Below, in pieces: positions 17,314 to 26,521 of a stretch of DNA of 64,000 nucleotides. The translations under genes and the position numbers were made by a program. The DNA comes from Nitrospira lenta (lineage in GTDB: Bacteria > Nitrospirota > Nitrospiria > Nitrospirales > Nitrospiraceae): contig NZ_OUNR01000020.1 of NCBI RefSeq assembly GCF_900403705.1, positions 1 through 64,000 on the forward strand, read 5' to 3'. Position 1 is the stretch's first letter; every line of letters starts with the position of its first letter. Below the pieces are notes generated by a model. It worked only from the letters and a program-made list of their open reading frames with translations, ran no database searches and was not told the origin of the DNA.

Positions 17314-19839
17314 ATGTCTCGGCTCCCAATAGAAGATGTCCTTTCGGACCTCCGCCACGCGCTCATTCGGTCCCCCAACGGGCTGCTGACCGCCCCACCT
17401 GGGGCCGGAAAGACCACTCGCGTGCCGCTGGCCCTGCTGGACGCCCCCTGGCTCCAGGGCAAGAAGCTCCTCATGCTGGAGCCGAGACGCCTGGCCGCTC
17501 GGGCCGCCGCTCATCGTATGGCGGCCACGCTCAACGAGGGTGTCGGCGACAGGGTCGGCTATCGCATGCGCCTCGATACGAAGATCGGGCCCACAACCCG
17601 CATCGAGGTGGTGACCGAAGGCATTCTGACCCGCTTGCTCCAACAGGATCCCTCGCTCAACAGTTATGGCGCCGTCCTCTTCGACGAGTTTCATGAGCGC
17701 AGCCTTCAGGCTGACACCGGCCTGGCGCTCTGCCTCGAATCACAGCGGCTCTTCCGTCCCGATCTGCGCCTGCTCATTATGTCGGCCACATTGGATTGCG
17801 GACCAGTCAGCCAACTCCTGGGCGGTGCACCGGTCATCACCTGCGAAGGCCGGATGTTTCCAGTCGAGACCAGATATCTCGACGATCCCCTCACCGGTCA
17901 TCTCGATAGCGCGGTCACGAAGGTGATCCGCCGCGCGCTGGCGCGGGATCAGGGGAGTTTGCTGGTCTTCCTGCCGGGCATGGCCGAAATCCGGCGCGTC
18001 GAACGTCAGCTGCTCGATGCGAATCTGGAATCGACCGTGCATATCGCGCCGCTTCATGGCGATCTTCCTCAGGATGCGCAAGATGCCGCCATCGCCCCGG
18101 CGCTTCCAGGCACGAGGAAAATCGTGCTGGCCACCTCGATCGCCGAAACCAGCTTGACGATCGACGGGGTGCGGATCGTCATTGATGCAGGCCTGTTGCG
18201 CGTACCGCGCTTCGACCCACGATCCGGGCTCACGCGATTGGACACGATTCGCGTCACCCAGGACTCCGCCGACCAACGGCGCGGGCGGGCCGGACGAGTG
18301 GAACCGGGCGTTTGCTACCGGCTCTGGACAGAGCGAGAACAGGCCTCGCTGGCGGCCCGGCGACCTCCGGAAATCCTGGATGCCGATCTGACCTCGCTCG
18401 TCCTAGAGCTGGCTCTTTGGGGAACCACCGACCCGGCTGAACTCTCATGGCTCACCACGCCGCCTTCAGGATCGGTCACACAGGCAGCGGATCTGCTGAT
18501 CCGGCTGGGCGCGTTGGATCCAACGGGACATATCACGGCTCATGGCACCCGGATGGCCGAGCTGGCGCTGCATCCCCGCCTCTCCCACATGTTGCTGCAA
18601 GCCGGGCCGCTGAACCTCACCGACCTGGCTTGCGATCTTGCCGCCCTGCTAGGCGAGCGCGATCTGCTCCGAGGACCGGCAGGTCGGCAGCAGGCCGACA
18701 TACGCACCAGACTCGATATTGTGCACGGACAACACAACCATGCCGCAGGCGCGACCGTCGATCGCGGGGTTCATCGTCGCATCACCGGCACGGCAGAGAT
18801 GTGGCGGCAACAGCTTTCTCGCCGCTCAACCACAGCCTCCCCACGGACCGGCCGGAATCAACAGGGCGTCGGAACCCTGCTCGCCCTCGCCTATCCTGAT
18901 CGGATCGCGCAACGGCAAGCCGGCACCGACGCGCGCTATGTGCTGGCCAACGGGCGCGGAGCCCTCTTCGCTGCCCCCGATCATCTCGGATCGGAACCCT
19001 ATCTCGCCATTGCGGAACTGGATGGTGGCGCGCAATGGGCCAAGATCGAGCTGGCCGCGCCTATTTCGCAGGCGGAAATCGAGAGCCTCTACGCAGACCA
19101 GATTGTCGAAACCGAAGCGGTCAGCTGGGATGAGAAGACGCAAGCCGTCCAGGCGCTGCGCCAGCGACGCTTAGGCGGCCTGATTCTCTCGCAGCAGAAC
19201 CTGTCCAAACCGGATCCCGCGCTGATCGCAACCGCCTTGCTCCAAGGGGTGCGCCAGGCTGGATTGCATGCACTGGCCTGGACGCCGGAACTGCGCCAGT
19301 GGCAAGCGCGCGTACAGTTCCTCAGACGGACTGACGGCCCCGATTCACCATGGCCCGATCTGTCCGATGAGCACTTGTTGCAGCAGCTGGACCAATGGCT
19401 CGGCCCGTATCTGCACAGCATCACGACGCTGGATCGCGTGAAGCGGATGCCGCTCGATCAGCCGCTCCACGCGCTGCTAAATTGGGATCTTCAACGGCAA
19501 CTCGACCGCCTCGCACCGACGCACCTGACGGTTCCGAGCGGCTCGAATATTCGAGTGGACTATGAGAGTGCCGAGGTGCCCGTGCTGGCCGTGCGCTTGC
19601 AAGAACTCTTCGGCTGTCAGGACACTCCCCGCGTGGCAGGAGGGAAAATTCCCGTCATGCTCCATCTCCTTTCACCGGCGAAGCGCCCGGTCCAGGTCAC
19701 GAAAGATCTGGCCAGTTTCTGGGCCAACGCCTATCAAGACGTCCGCAAAGAACTTCGCGGCCGCTATCCGAAACATCCCTGGCCCGACAACCCCCTCACC
19801 GCCCCGCCGACGGCAAAGGCCAAGCGGCGCGCGCACTGA
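17314..19839 (+). CDS. hrpB: ATP-dependent helicase HrpB
   Basis: DEAH-family helicase of the HrpB type, 841 residues, the family's usual length. The start is set at MSRLPIEDVLSDLRHAL; the 84-residue upstream extension overlaps the divergent 66-aa gene. Motifs: TAPPGAGKTTRVP (I, residues 26-38), EPRRLAARAAA (Ia), LFDEFHERS (II, DEFH), MSATLD (III), ATSIAETSLTIDGV (V), QRRGRAGRVEPGVCYRLW (VI). Helicase-associated and HrpB C-terminal domains follow. The cellular role of HrpB is not settled. Confidence 0.94.
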   Translation: MSRLPIEDVLSDLRHALIRSPNGLLTAPPGAGKTTRVPLALLDAPWLQGKKLLMLEPRRLAARAAAHRMAATLNEGVGDRVGYRMRLDTKIGPTTRIEVVTEGILTRLLQQDPSLNSYGAVLFDEFHERSLQADTGLALCLESQRLFRPDLRLLIMSATLDCGPVSQLLGGAPVITCEGRMFPVETRYLDDPLTGHLDSAVTKVIRRALARDQGSLLVFLPGMAEIRRVERQLLDANLESTVHIAPLHGDLPQDAQDAAIAPALPGTRKIVLATSIAETSLTIDGVRIVIDAGLLRVPRFDPRSGLTRLDTIRVTQDSADQRRGRAGRVEPGVCYRLWTEREQASLAARRPPEILDADLTSLVLELALWGTTDPAELSWLTTPPSGSVTQAADLLIRLGALDPTGHITAHGTRMAELALHPRLSHMLLQAGPLNLTDLACDLAALLGERDLLRGPAGRQQADIRTRLDIVHGQHNHAAGATVDRGVHRRITGTAEMWRQQLSRRSTTASPRTGRNQQGVGTLLALAYPDRIAQRQAGTDARYVLANGRGALFAAPDHLGSEPYLAIAELDGGAQWAKIELAAPISQAEIESLYADQIVETEAVSWDEKTQAVQALRQRRLGGLILSQQNLSKPDPALIATALLQGVRQAGLHALAWTPELRQWQARVQFLRRTDGPDSPWPDLSDEHLLQQLDQWLGPYLHSITTLDRVKRMPLDQPLHALLNWDLQRQLDRLAPTHLTVPSGSNIRVDYESAEVPVLAVRLQELFGCQDTPRVAGGKIPVMLHLLSPAKRPVQVTKDLASFWANAYQDVRKELRGRYPKHPWPDNPLTAPPTAKAKRRAH

Positions 19840-19894
19840 ATCCCATCATTGGTAGGGTAGACCCTTCAGCCGGACTCCTCGTATAGTGACGGTC

Positions 19895-20539
19895 ATGCGC
19901 AGAAGGCTCATGGTGCTCTTCATGGCCGTCCTCCCACTCGTCTCGACCTCGCTCAGGGCGGAGTCCGGTGCCCCGCTGCCGCCGCCGACCTTCGATATCC
20001 CATTCGATGACATTGATCCGGTCGTGGCACAGGCGGAACTCACGCAGCACATCACCGTCTTCCTGAACAGGCTGCAGACGTCTCGGGGGTCAAGCCCGGA
20101 GGTGATTCGCGACCAGGTGACCGGAGACGTTGAACGGGATGAACGGGATACTCTCGTCGTAGGAAAACACTTCGCGGACCACGGCGTGTTGGAAGGCTAC
20201 GAGTTCCAGGAAGGATCGTTGGTCGCCGGGCACTATCTCGTGCTCCAGCGCCCGGTCAACGGATTGAACGAATTCATCGACTATTACGCAGCGCTGAAAC
20301 GATCCCTGAGCGAACACTATGGGCAACCTCGAGAGGATCGAATTGTCTGGACGAACGATCTCTACCAGCCGCTTCCCGACTATTGGGGAATTGCCGTGCA
20401 GATGGGCCACCTCCGTTACGCCGCCAGATGGGATACGCCTGCCGGCATGATCACCGTCGAACTCACCGGCAACCACCACAGTCGGCTTGCCATCGACTAT
20501 CGGAGCCACGCTGTTCTCGAACCGTCTCGAAATACCTAG
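19895..20539 (+). CDS. Exported hypothetical protein
   Basis: About 214 residues; the ATG at 19895 or the GTG at 19886 could start it. The N terminus is a signal peptide (RRRLMVLFMAVLPLVSTSLRAES, cleavage likely after RA). The mature chain begins with a Pro-rich stretch. It contains a charged central segment and a YYAALKRSLSEHYGQP motif, and ends in beta-rich sequence with VELTGNHHSRLAIDYRS. No family recognised. Predicted periplasmic. Confidence 0.65.
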   Translation: MRRRLMVLFMAVLPLVSTSLRAESGAPLPPPTFDIPFDDIDPVVAQAELTQHITVFLNRLQTSRGSSPEVIRDQVTGDVERDERDTLVVGKHFADHGVLEGYEFQEGSLVAGHYLVLQRPVNGLNEFIDYYAALKRSLSEHYGQPREDRIVWTNDLYQPLPDYWGIAVQMGHLRYAARWDTPAGMITVELTGNHHSRLAIDYRSHAVLEPSRNT

Positions 20540-20648
20540 CGCATCGCCGCTATGCCCTCCCTCAACCAGCCACAGGCCTCGATGCCTTGAGGCGGCCGCC
20601 AAACCCAGCTACACTGCTGAAAAGACCAGTGTCGCTACAACCTAACCC

Positions 20649-21455
20649 ATGAATCGAAAACCCGTGAAACCAAACACACCACCGCATACGCTGCCGTCTC
20701 AGGCGCCCCTCGAAACCGCGCTATCGGATGATCCCAAGCGAGTCACGCTCGACCGCCTCTTCTCAAAACTGGGGTTGGCCAGCCGGAGCGTCGCGCAGGA
20801 ATGGATTCATGCCGGCCGGGTCCGCATCAACGATCGCGTCGTACGGACCACGGACGCCTGGGTCGCCTGGCCGGGCGACAGCGTCTCGCTCGACGAACAA
20901 CCGCTTCAGCCAAGCACGCAACGGTTCGTGCTGTTTCACAAACCTAAAAGCGTGGTGACGACGCGCCAGGATGAGAAAGGGCGAACGACTATCTTCGATG
21001 TGCTTCCCGAGGAATTGCAGACGCTCCACGCAGTGGGACGGCTGGATCAAGCCACCAGCGGGCTTCTCTTGCTCACCAACGACACAGCGCTCTCCAGCTA
21101 TCTCACCGACCCGACGAACAAGGTGCCCCGCCGGTACCTCGTCACCGTACGCGGCGAAGTCACGGAAGAGACCCGCCAGGACAGCGTCGCGGGTCTGACG
21201 GATGAAGGGGATCTATTGCATTGCGAGAGTGTCACGATTCAGAAACGATCCGGGCGGGAATCCCATCTCGACGTGACGCTGACGGAAGGGAAGAATCGGG
21301 AGATCCGGCGGCTCTTCAAAGCGCTGGGCCATGAAGTAATCCGGCTGCGGCGCATTCAATACGGACCCTTCACGATCGACGACCTGCCGCCCGGCGCCTG
21401 GCGTGAAATTCCGATCGCAGAAGCAAGAACGGCTCTGTCCCTCTCATCCTCATGA
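20649..21455 (+). CDS. rRNA pseudouridine synthase, RsuA/RluB/RluE family
   Basis: Converts specific uridines in rRNA to pseudouridine. 268 residues: an N-terminal S4 RNA-binding domain (about 28-75, LDRLFSKLGLASRSVAQEWI) and a catalytic domain with the signature GRLDQATSGLLLLTND around residues 131-146, where Asp133 is the predicted nucleophile. NREIRRLFKALGHEVIRLRRI completes the family pattern. A charged, Pro-rich N-terminal tail of 25 residues is extra. The specific rRNA site cannot be told from sequence alone. Confidence 0.92.
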   Translation: MNRKPVKPNTPPHTLPSQAPLETALSDDPKRVTLDRLFSKLGLASRSVAQEWIHAGRVRINDRVVRTTDAWVAWPGDSVSLDEQPLQPSTQRFVLFHKPKSVVTTRQDEKGRTTIFDVLPEELQTLHAVGRLDQATSGLLLLTNDTALSSYLTDPTNKVPRRYLVTVRGEVTEETRQDSVAGLTDEGDLLHCESVTIQKRSGRESHLDVTLTEGKNREIRRLFKALGHEVIRLRRIQYGPFTIDDLPPGAWREIPIAEARTALSLSSS

Positions 21456-21480
21456 GACAGGAGCACCGACAATTTCAGTC

Positions 21481-21607
21481 CCTCCCCTTTGTAAGGGGAG
21501 GCCAGGAGGGGTAGAAGATCTCGAGCAGGGACGCCGTGTCAATGGACTTGCTCACACGGCAGCCGGAAGATTCGACCTCCCCTACCCCCTCCTTAGCAAG
21601 GGGGGGA
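21481..21607. repeat. Paired GC-rich palindromic repeats
   Basis: Left arm 21481-21511 (beginning CCTCCCCTTTGTAAGGGGAG) and right arm 21577-21607 are inverted copies of one unit, about 65 bp apart. Each arm folds alone: 9-bp stem CCTCCCCTT/AAGGGGAGG with loop TGT on the left, and a similar imperfect stem on the right. The unit looks like the dispersed CCCCTT-TGT-AAGGGG palindromes common in bacterial chromosomes. It lies between the pseudouridine synthase gene and a convergent gene, and may also help end transcription. Confidence 0.65.
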
Positions 21608-21662
21608 AAAGATGGAATCGCCTCCGCATGAAACTCGGATACACCAACTGTTCAGCAACCGG

Positions 21663-22070
21663 CTAGTATCCGCGCCCCGTGCTGCCGCCGCGCCCCATCC
21701 GGTCGAGGGGAAGCGCCTCGTATCTGGTCTTCAGGTCGGGATGCGCGCTGAGAAAGTTCTTCACGCCGGCTTCATCGGCAAAGACATCCTTGCTCCGCCC
21801 GCGATAGTCTTCAATCGTCAACCCGTGCTTCGATAAGAGCGCGCCGAGTTTCGTATTGATATCGGCGCCCATTTCTTTCATTTGTTCAGGCGACGGACGC
21901 TGCCCTGGGCCGAACTGTTCCCCGCCCTTGAAATAATTCGTCATCATCTCGCCGATCTCAATACGCGCCTTCACAAACTTTTCGATATCGGCCGGCTCTG
22001 CCGCCAAACTATGCCCTGTAAACAACACAACGCCTAGAACCATCCCCAGCATGCACGATGTCTTTGTCAT
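21663..22070 (-). CDS. Exported hypothetical protein, 135 aa
   Basis: A signal peptide (about 1-24, ending SLAAE) is followed by a small mostly helical domain: VKARIEIGEMMTNYFKGG, then PSPEQMKEMGADINTKLGALL and a C-terminal Gly/Arg tail. Predicted periplasmic. The start ATG is clear, but I do not recognise the family. Confidence 0.65.
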   Translation of the reverse strand: MTKTSCMLGMVLGVVLFTGHSLAAEPADIEKFVKARIEIGEMMTNYFKGGEQFGPGQRPSPEQMKEMGADINTKLGALLSKHGLTIEDYRGRSKDVFADEAGVKNFLSAHPDLKTRYEALPLDRMGRGGSTGRGY

Positions 22071-22168
22071 TCCCCTATCCTTTCAGCAAGTGGCGTAATA
22101 GTGACCAGCTACGCGACACAGAACCTCTATCATCAGACAGCGCGGCGAACGATGCGGACAGTCCCTCG

Positions 22169-22447
22169 CTAGTTTGGAATGTCTCTCATCCCGTCGTACG
22201 ACATGCGGGACTGAAAAGAGACTTTTACCGTGTCGCCGTCCTTCACCACCGTATCCTCAGTGCCGACCTTCTTATTCACCGAGATCAACGCTTCCCGGCT
22301 GTCGATGAATCGTAGGAGCGGTCCAAGGCTCTCGACGTTCGCCTCGATCAGCTTCCTCACCGTCGTCGGCTCCGCCGACTCGATAGAGAATTCGTTCTCT
22401 CCGACAGCATCCTGAATGACTCGGCCAAATACCAACACGGTGACCAT
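22169..22447 (-). CDS. MoaD/ThiS-like ubiquitin-fold protein
   Basis: 92 residues. The order fits a MoaD/ThiS beta-grasp fold: VTVLVFGRVIQDAVG at the start, a helix with TTVRKLIEANVESLGPLL, then ALISVNKKVGTEDTVVKDGDTVKVSF, which matches the conserved NG..V..D..L.DGDEV.. region of the family. The C terminus ends MRDIPN and lacks the Gly-Gly tail needed for adenylation and sulfur transfer. It may therefore be a non-thiolated relative. Located downstream of the dehydrogenase-cytochrome pair on the same strand. Confidence 0.65.
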   Translation of the reverse strand: MVTVLVFGRVIQDAVGENEFSIESAEPTTVRKLIEANVESLGPLLRFIDSREALISVNKKVGTEDTVVKDGDTVKVSFQSRMSYDGMRDIPN

Positions 22448-22548
22448 AATTCCTCGTCCTTTGCCTGACGTCCGCTACGCCTATGATATAGCACAAACCT
22501 GCCGGCGACTTTTCGAAATGCACTCCCGTGCCCACCGCACAGGCTCAC

Positions 22549-22782
22549 TCACCGGGCGTGACAGCGAAAGCAATCCTGCCGCCTGGGATGACGATCCGGC
22601 AGCGGCTTCGCGGCGCCGGCTTGATGGCAGACGATGCAGTCCTTTTCAGCCGTCACGGCCTGATGCTCCGCATTCTTGGGAACGACCGGATTCCGGTCTT
22701 TCGGCGCCGGCAGCAGCGACACCCCCACGACAACCGCGACGGCAAAGAGGACAAACCACCAATCCGCTTTTCGCAACTTCAT
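22549..22782 (-). CDS. Membrane-anchored dihaem c-type mini-cytochrome
   Basis: 77 residues. The single N-terminal membrane helix (residues about 9-24) carries no cleavage site, so the protein is probably anchored with its haems in the periplasm. Two haem-binding motifs are visible, CIVCH (49-53) and CFRCH (71-75), with extra His residues at 40 and 65 as possible distal ligands. Its start overlaps the stop of the upstream FAD/Fe-S dehydrogenase (ATGA), which argues that it is that enzyme's electron acceptor; this last point is inference. Confidence 0.8.
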   Translation of the reverse strand: MKLRKADWWFVLFAVAVVVGVSLLPAPKDRNPVVPKNAEHQAVTAEKDCIVCHQAGAAKPLPDRHPRRQDCFRCHAR

Positions 22783-25625
22783 GAAAGAGAGGTTCCTTTG
22801 TTCGACTCCGCTGCCTCGTAGGCTTCGTTTAGTAACTGCGCCACATGTTTCACCTCAACCCGCTCCCGCAAGCCATTCTTGAGTTGAATCATGCAGGCGG
22901 GGCAACTGGTCGCGACGACATCGGCCCCGGCCTGTTCGACTGCCCGCGTCTTGCGCGCCAGAATTTTCTGCGAGGTGTCGTAGTCCTTCACGATGAACGT
23001 GCCGGCTCCGCCGGCACAGCGATCCGCATCAGGCATCTCGGCATAGTTCAGGCCCGGCAACGACGCCAGAATCTTGCGCGGCTCTTTGGTCACTCCGGCG
23101 GCCCGCAAATGACAAGAGGAATGGTACGTGACGCACTTAGTGCGCGGCGCGGCCTGCGCCATCGGCGGCTGCTGCGGCGATCGCGCCACGAACTCGGCGA
23201 TATGGACGACCTTCTTCGCCAGGTTTTCCGCCTGCCGCTTTTCGTCGCCGTCGGGAAACAACGCGGGATAGTCTTTGAGCATCAGCGTGCAGGACGCGCA
23301 GCCGGTCACGACCGTCTCGTAGGCCGCCAAGGATTGCAGATTGAACTGCGCGCCCTCTCGCGCCAAATCCTGATGCCCGTAGGTTTGGATCGGCGTGCCG
23401 GAACAACGTTGCGGCGGTAAGGCCGGCTCAACGCCGTGCTTCCGCAACACCCCGATGACCGCATCTCCCACTCCGTCATCAAAATAGTTCGCGGCGCAGC
23501 CATGGAAATAGGCCACTCCACCAGAAGCAGGCTGATCACCCGGCTGCGGGATCAACGAGGCGTGACGCTCCCGCAATGGCCGGGGTGCAATCCGTGGCAA
23601 CAGCAACTCTTGTGGCAACCGGGCCGTCGGCGCAAGGGCCTTGAGCACCAACGCGGCGCTCCACTCCATGACACGCCGGATAGCCGGCCGATCCCACAGG
23701 CCTTGCGTGCGGCCCAGGAATTTCAGGAACGGCTCGAACGACTTCCCACGTGCCTGCCAGCGAAAAATCCATCCGGTGAGGCGATTGGGATGCTCCGCCC
23801 GCTTTTTCAGGATGAGATCGGATACATCGACGCCCGCCGGGCACGCCGTCCGGCAGGATTTACAATTCACGCAGGCCTCGACCACCCGTTTGGAGTTGAG
23901 ATAGCTGTAGTCCTTTGAGGTCACGATCTCGAACCAGCCGCGCGAGCTCATGTCTTCTGACTGAAAGACATCGTAGACGGGACAGACGGCGTTGCACTTC
24001 GCACAGGTCGCACAGGATTTCGAGAGCCTGGTGTAATCGATGTGCTCCGTGAACGGCACATCGCTGACCTTGATCCCGGGATTGAGCACATTGCCGGGAT
24101 CAAACGCCCGCTTCACCTTCACAAACAGGCCGTAGAGTTCCTCGCCGAACATCTTCCTGACATACTCGGCGCGAATGCGCCCATCGCCGTGTTCTCCGCA
24201 AATGGACCCGCCGAAACGGTCCAACACCGTCGAATGAATGTCGCCATAGGCCTGCACCATCTTGTCGAAATCCTGGCGATCGTTCACATCGAGCAGCGGC
24301 ACGATATGCGCATTGCCGTTCCCGATGTGACCGAAGATCGCCACCGGCACCTTCTGTCCGGCAAAGTACTCTTCGAGATAATGAATCAGCTCGCTGATCC
24401 GCTCCGCCCTCACCACCACATCATCGACAAAATTGATCGGCTTCTTGCGCGGATCGAATCGATAGAGGGTGGGATACAGCGCTTTGCGCGCCTTCCACAA
24501 TTGCTCACGCTGCTCAGGATCAAAGGCGAGCGTGAGATCGGCCGCGAGCCGGAACGGCCGGCAGGCAGCGGCCATCTGCTCCGCCCGTTCATGCAGATCT
24601 ACTGCGAGCGAGTCGGCATCAAGTTCAGCCAGCAAAGTGGCCGCCGCATCGGCGGGAATCCCATGTTTGGCGCGACCGATCAAGTCGAGCGTATTGGCGT
24701 CCATGACTTCGAGCGCACTCGGCTGCAAGGCCAGCAGCAGCGGCACAGCCGCGCCGACATCCTCAAGATGCCGGAAATGAATCAAGGCCGTCAGCGTCGC
24801 TTTCGGTTTCTCGACCAGCCGGAGCGTGGCTTCGCTCATGACCCCCAGCGTGCCTTCACTCCCCACAAAGAGCTTGGGCAGATCGAACTGCCCCTGAGCC
24901 AGTCCATCGACCAAACCAAACAAGTTGTATCCGGAGCTGTTCTTGCTGACCGTCGGACGCTTGCCGTTGATCAGATCAGCATGGGATTGCGCCAGAACCA
25001 GCACATCCCGCAAGGCCGGAATCGTCGAGAGCAGCCGCTCCAGCGTTGGATCGTTCAACGCATAGGCCTTCGCCTCCAACCAGCTTCCCGACTCCAAACA
25101 CAGCCGGAGACGATGCACGTTGTCCTTCACCGACCCATAGCGCAACGTATGCGGACCGGAGGAATTATTCGCCAGCATCCCGCCGAGCTTGCACATCTCA
25201 CCGCTGGACGGATCGGGTCCAAACAAGAGCCCCTGCCGGGCCAGCTGTTTATTCAATTCCGCCAGGACAATTCCCGGCTGCACCCGCGCCCAGCGCTCTT
25301 CGCAATTGACTTCAAGAATCCGGTTCAGCCGCGAGACATCGAGAATGATGCCGCTTCCAATGGCCGACCCGGTCAGATTGGTCCCGGCGGCACGCGGCGT
25401 GAGCGCGATCCCGCGAGACACGGCATAGCGAATCGTCTTCGCGATGTCGTCTTCGGATTCCACCAGCACGACGGCTTGAGGCTCCAGGCGATAGATACTG
25501 GCATCCACCGCGTAGGCCGTCTTGGTCGGGAAATCGTCTTTGACTTTGTCGGAGCCGAGCTGGGCTCGGAGATCAGCCGCGATCGCGCGCGAGCGGTCTG
25601 GAAGAATGAGGGTTGGCGCAGTCAT
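22779..25625 (-). CDS. FAD-binding / 4Fe-4S dehydrogenase (GlcD-GlcF-type fusion)
   Basis: 948 residues. Order: FAD-binding type 4 domain (about 35-245; PRAAGTNLTGSAIG binds FAD), FAD-oxidase C domain (to about 510), two 4Fe-4S clusters (CATCAKCNAVCPVYD and CVNCKSCRTACPAGVD, about 540-600), and two CCG domains toward the end (YFHGCAANYFDDGVGDAVI, ATSCPACMIQLKNG). This is the layout of D-lactate or glycolate dehydrogenases in which flavin and Fe-S subunits are fused. The oxidised substrate is unproven; a 2-hydroxyacid is likely. Translationally coupled to the mini-cytochrome gene. Confidence 0.9.
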   Translation of the reverse strand: MTAPTLILPDRSRAIAADLRAQLGSDKVKDDFPTKTAYAVDASIYRLEPQAVVLVESEDDIAKTIRYAVSRGIALTPRAAGTNLTGSAIGSGIILDVSRLNRILEVNCEERWARVQPGIVLAELNKQLARQGLLFGPDPSSGEMCKLGGMLANNSSGPHTLRYGSVKDNVHRLRLCLESGSWLEAKAYALNDPTLERLLSTIPALRDVLVLAQSHADLINGKRPTVSKNSSGYNLFGLVDGLAQGQFDLPKLFVGSEGTLGVMSEATLRLVEKPKATLTALIHFRHLEDVGAAVPLLLALQPSALEVMDANTLDLIGRAKHGIPADAAATLLAELDADSLAVDLHERAEQMAAACRPFRLAADLTLAFDPEQREQLWKARKALYPTLYRFDPRKKPINFVDDVVVRAERISELIHYLEEYFAGQKVPVAIFGHIGNGNAHIVPLLDVNDRQDFDKMVQAYGDIHSTVLDRFGGSICGEHGDGRIRAEYVRKMFGEELYGLFVKVKRAFDPGNVLNPGIKVSDVPFTEHIDYTRLSKSCATCAKCNAVCPVYDVFQSEDMSSRGWFEIVTSKDYSYLNSKRVVEACVNCKSCRTACPAGVDVSDLILKKRAEHPNRLTGWIFRWQARGKSFEPFLKFLGRTQGLWDRPAIRRVMEWSAALVLKALAPTARLPQELLLPRIAPRPLRERHASLIPQPGDQPASGGVAYFHGCAANYFDDGVGDAVIGVLRKHGVEPALPPQRCSGTPIQTYGHQDLAREGAQFNLQSLAAYETVVTGCASCTLMLKDYPALFPDGDEKRQAENLAKKVVHIAEFVARSPQQPPMAQAAPRTKCVTYHSSCHLRAAGVTKEPRKILASLPGLNYAEMPDADRCAGGAGTFIVKDYDTSQKILARKTRAVEQAGADVVATSCPACMIQLKNGLRERVEVKHVAQLLNEAYEAAESNKGTSLS

Positions 25626-25723
25626 AGTTCAAGCGTGGGGCATTCTAGACGGCCCGCCGCAGGAGAACAAGAGCGCACTCACCACCGATGCCCTCACAGG
25701 CAATTCAATTTCCGACAACTGCG

Positions 25724-25752
25724 TTGACCCCATTCCAATCCAGCGGTACAGT
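25724..25752 (+). promoter_or_regulatory. Sigma70-type promoter of lipoprotein copy A
   Basis: TTGACC, a 17-bp spacer and TACAGT, then a GAAGGAGAG ribosome site before the ATG at 25774. The same boxes with the same spacer occur at copy B (27223-27251), which supports function. Confidence 0.6.
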
Positions 25753-25773
25753 TCGGCTACCGAAGGAGAGATT

Positions 25774-26403
25774 ATGCTGAAACGCGCTTTGATTCTGTTG
25801 ATTCTCGCTCTGAGCCAAGCCGGATGTAGCATTGAAGAGGGCGGCGGGGCCTACAATCCCGTTCCCCTGACCGATGAAGTTCGGAAGGAGCTGGAAGGAC
25901 TCAAACGTGAATTTCTCACGATTGAGGAACTCACGGTCGGTAGTGGCTCCGTCGCTGCCTGGAGTCGAAAAGTCGAAGCCGATATTGAAGTTCGTTACAC
26001 TGACGGTACCGTCGTTTACCATGGACCCATCTGGATGTACACCGGCTTGGAAGGAGATGTCTTCGTCCACAATGCTAGTTCTCGTGCCGGAGGGCTCTCC
26101 TTCGGTCAAGAAGGTATTAGACTGGGTCTTAACGGGATGGCTGTCGGAGGCAAGCGACGCATCACTATTGAGCCTAAACTTGTCAGGGGTGGATTATTGG
26201 TCCAAGGACCCCAGAGAAAGAATGGTATTGGTGTTCGTCAAGAAAAGCTGATCGTTGAAGCTACCCTCACTGCCTCGTGCATTCCCGTTCTTCTCCGAAT
26301 CCCCGGTCCAGGTTCCGGATACTTTATCGAGCGAGAAATCCGTTGCCGTGATGCCGACTTGCCGAAGCGCGACCCCAACGATCCCATTTGGCGTTTCTAC
26401 TAA
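25774..26403 (+). CDS. FKBP-like lipoprotein, copy A
   Basis: 209 residues; signal sequence MLKRALILLILALSQAGC with lipobox (Cys 18). The mature part looks like an FKBP-type peptidyl-prolyl isomerase fold: a G-S-V-A-A-W strand, ADIEVRYTDGTVVY, and GLNGMAVGGKRRITIEPKL, which matches the family's G..GM..GGKRR..IP core. The C terminus has conserved Cys residues. Isomerase activity is not assured, because several active-site aromatics are not obvious. It is paralogous to copy B at 27273; many changes between copies are synonymous, which supports this strand as coding. Confidence 0.75.
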   Translation: MLKRALILLILALSQAGCSIEEGGGAYNPVPLTDEVRKELEGLKREFLTIEELTVGSGSVAAWSRKVEADIEVRYTDGTVVYHGPIWMYTGLEGDVFVHNASSRAGGLSFGQEGIRLGLNGMAVGGKRRITIEPKLVRGGLLVQGPQRKNGIGVRQEKLIVEATLTASCIPVLLRIPGPGSGYFIEREIRCRDADLPKRDPNDPIWRFY

Positions 26404-26424
26404 ACCCCAGGAAAGAGATGGGGT
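26404..26424 (+). terminator. Short hairpin after copy A
   Basis: ACCCCA/TGGGGT with a 9-base loop, beginning at the stop codon's last bases and shared with copy B. No T-run, so a weak terminator or mRNA 3' structure. Confidence 0.4.
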
Positions 26425-26428
26425 CGTT

Positions 26429-26521
26429 GCTTGACTTTGCACTACCACGCTCCTCCCCTCCCACCACATGGCCCGCCAACTGCGCTTGGAATATCCCCGC
26501 GCCCTCTACCACCTGACCTAG
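26429..26521 (+). mobile_element. Relic of a REP-associated (RAYT/Y1) transposase, copy A
   Basis: The frame at 26468 reads MARQLRLEYPRALYHLT and then a stop. This is the start of RAYT/IS200-like transposases (typically MARPLRIEYPGALYH.T.RG), cut after 17 codons. It is preceded by GCTTGACTTTGC (26429-26440), which recurs at 28599-28610. Only the first codons survive; no HUH or catalytic Tyr motif is left. Confidence 0.6.

Noticed and set aside
21403-21666. 87-codon frame over the palindromic repeats after the pseudouridine synthase
   Set aside because: It consists of the 3' end of that gene out of frame plus the repeat arms.
24042-25727. 561-codon plus-strand frame opposite the FAD/Fe-S dehydrogenase
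   Set aside because: The minus strand has unmistakable FAD and Fe-S motifs; the plus-strand frame is a compositional shadow.
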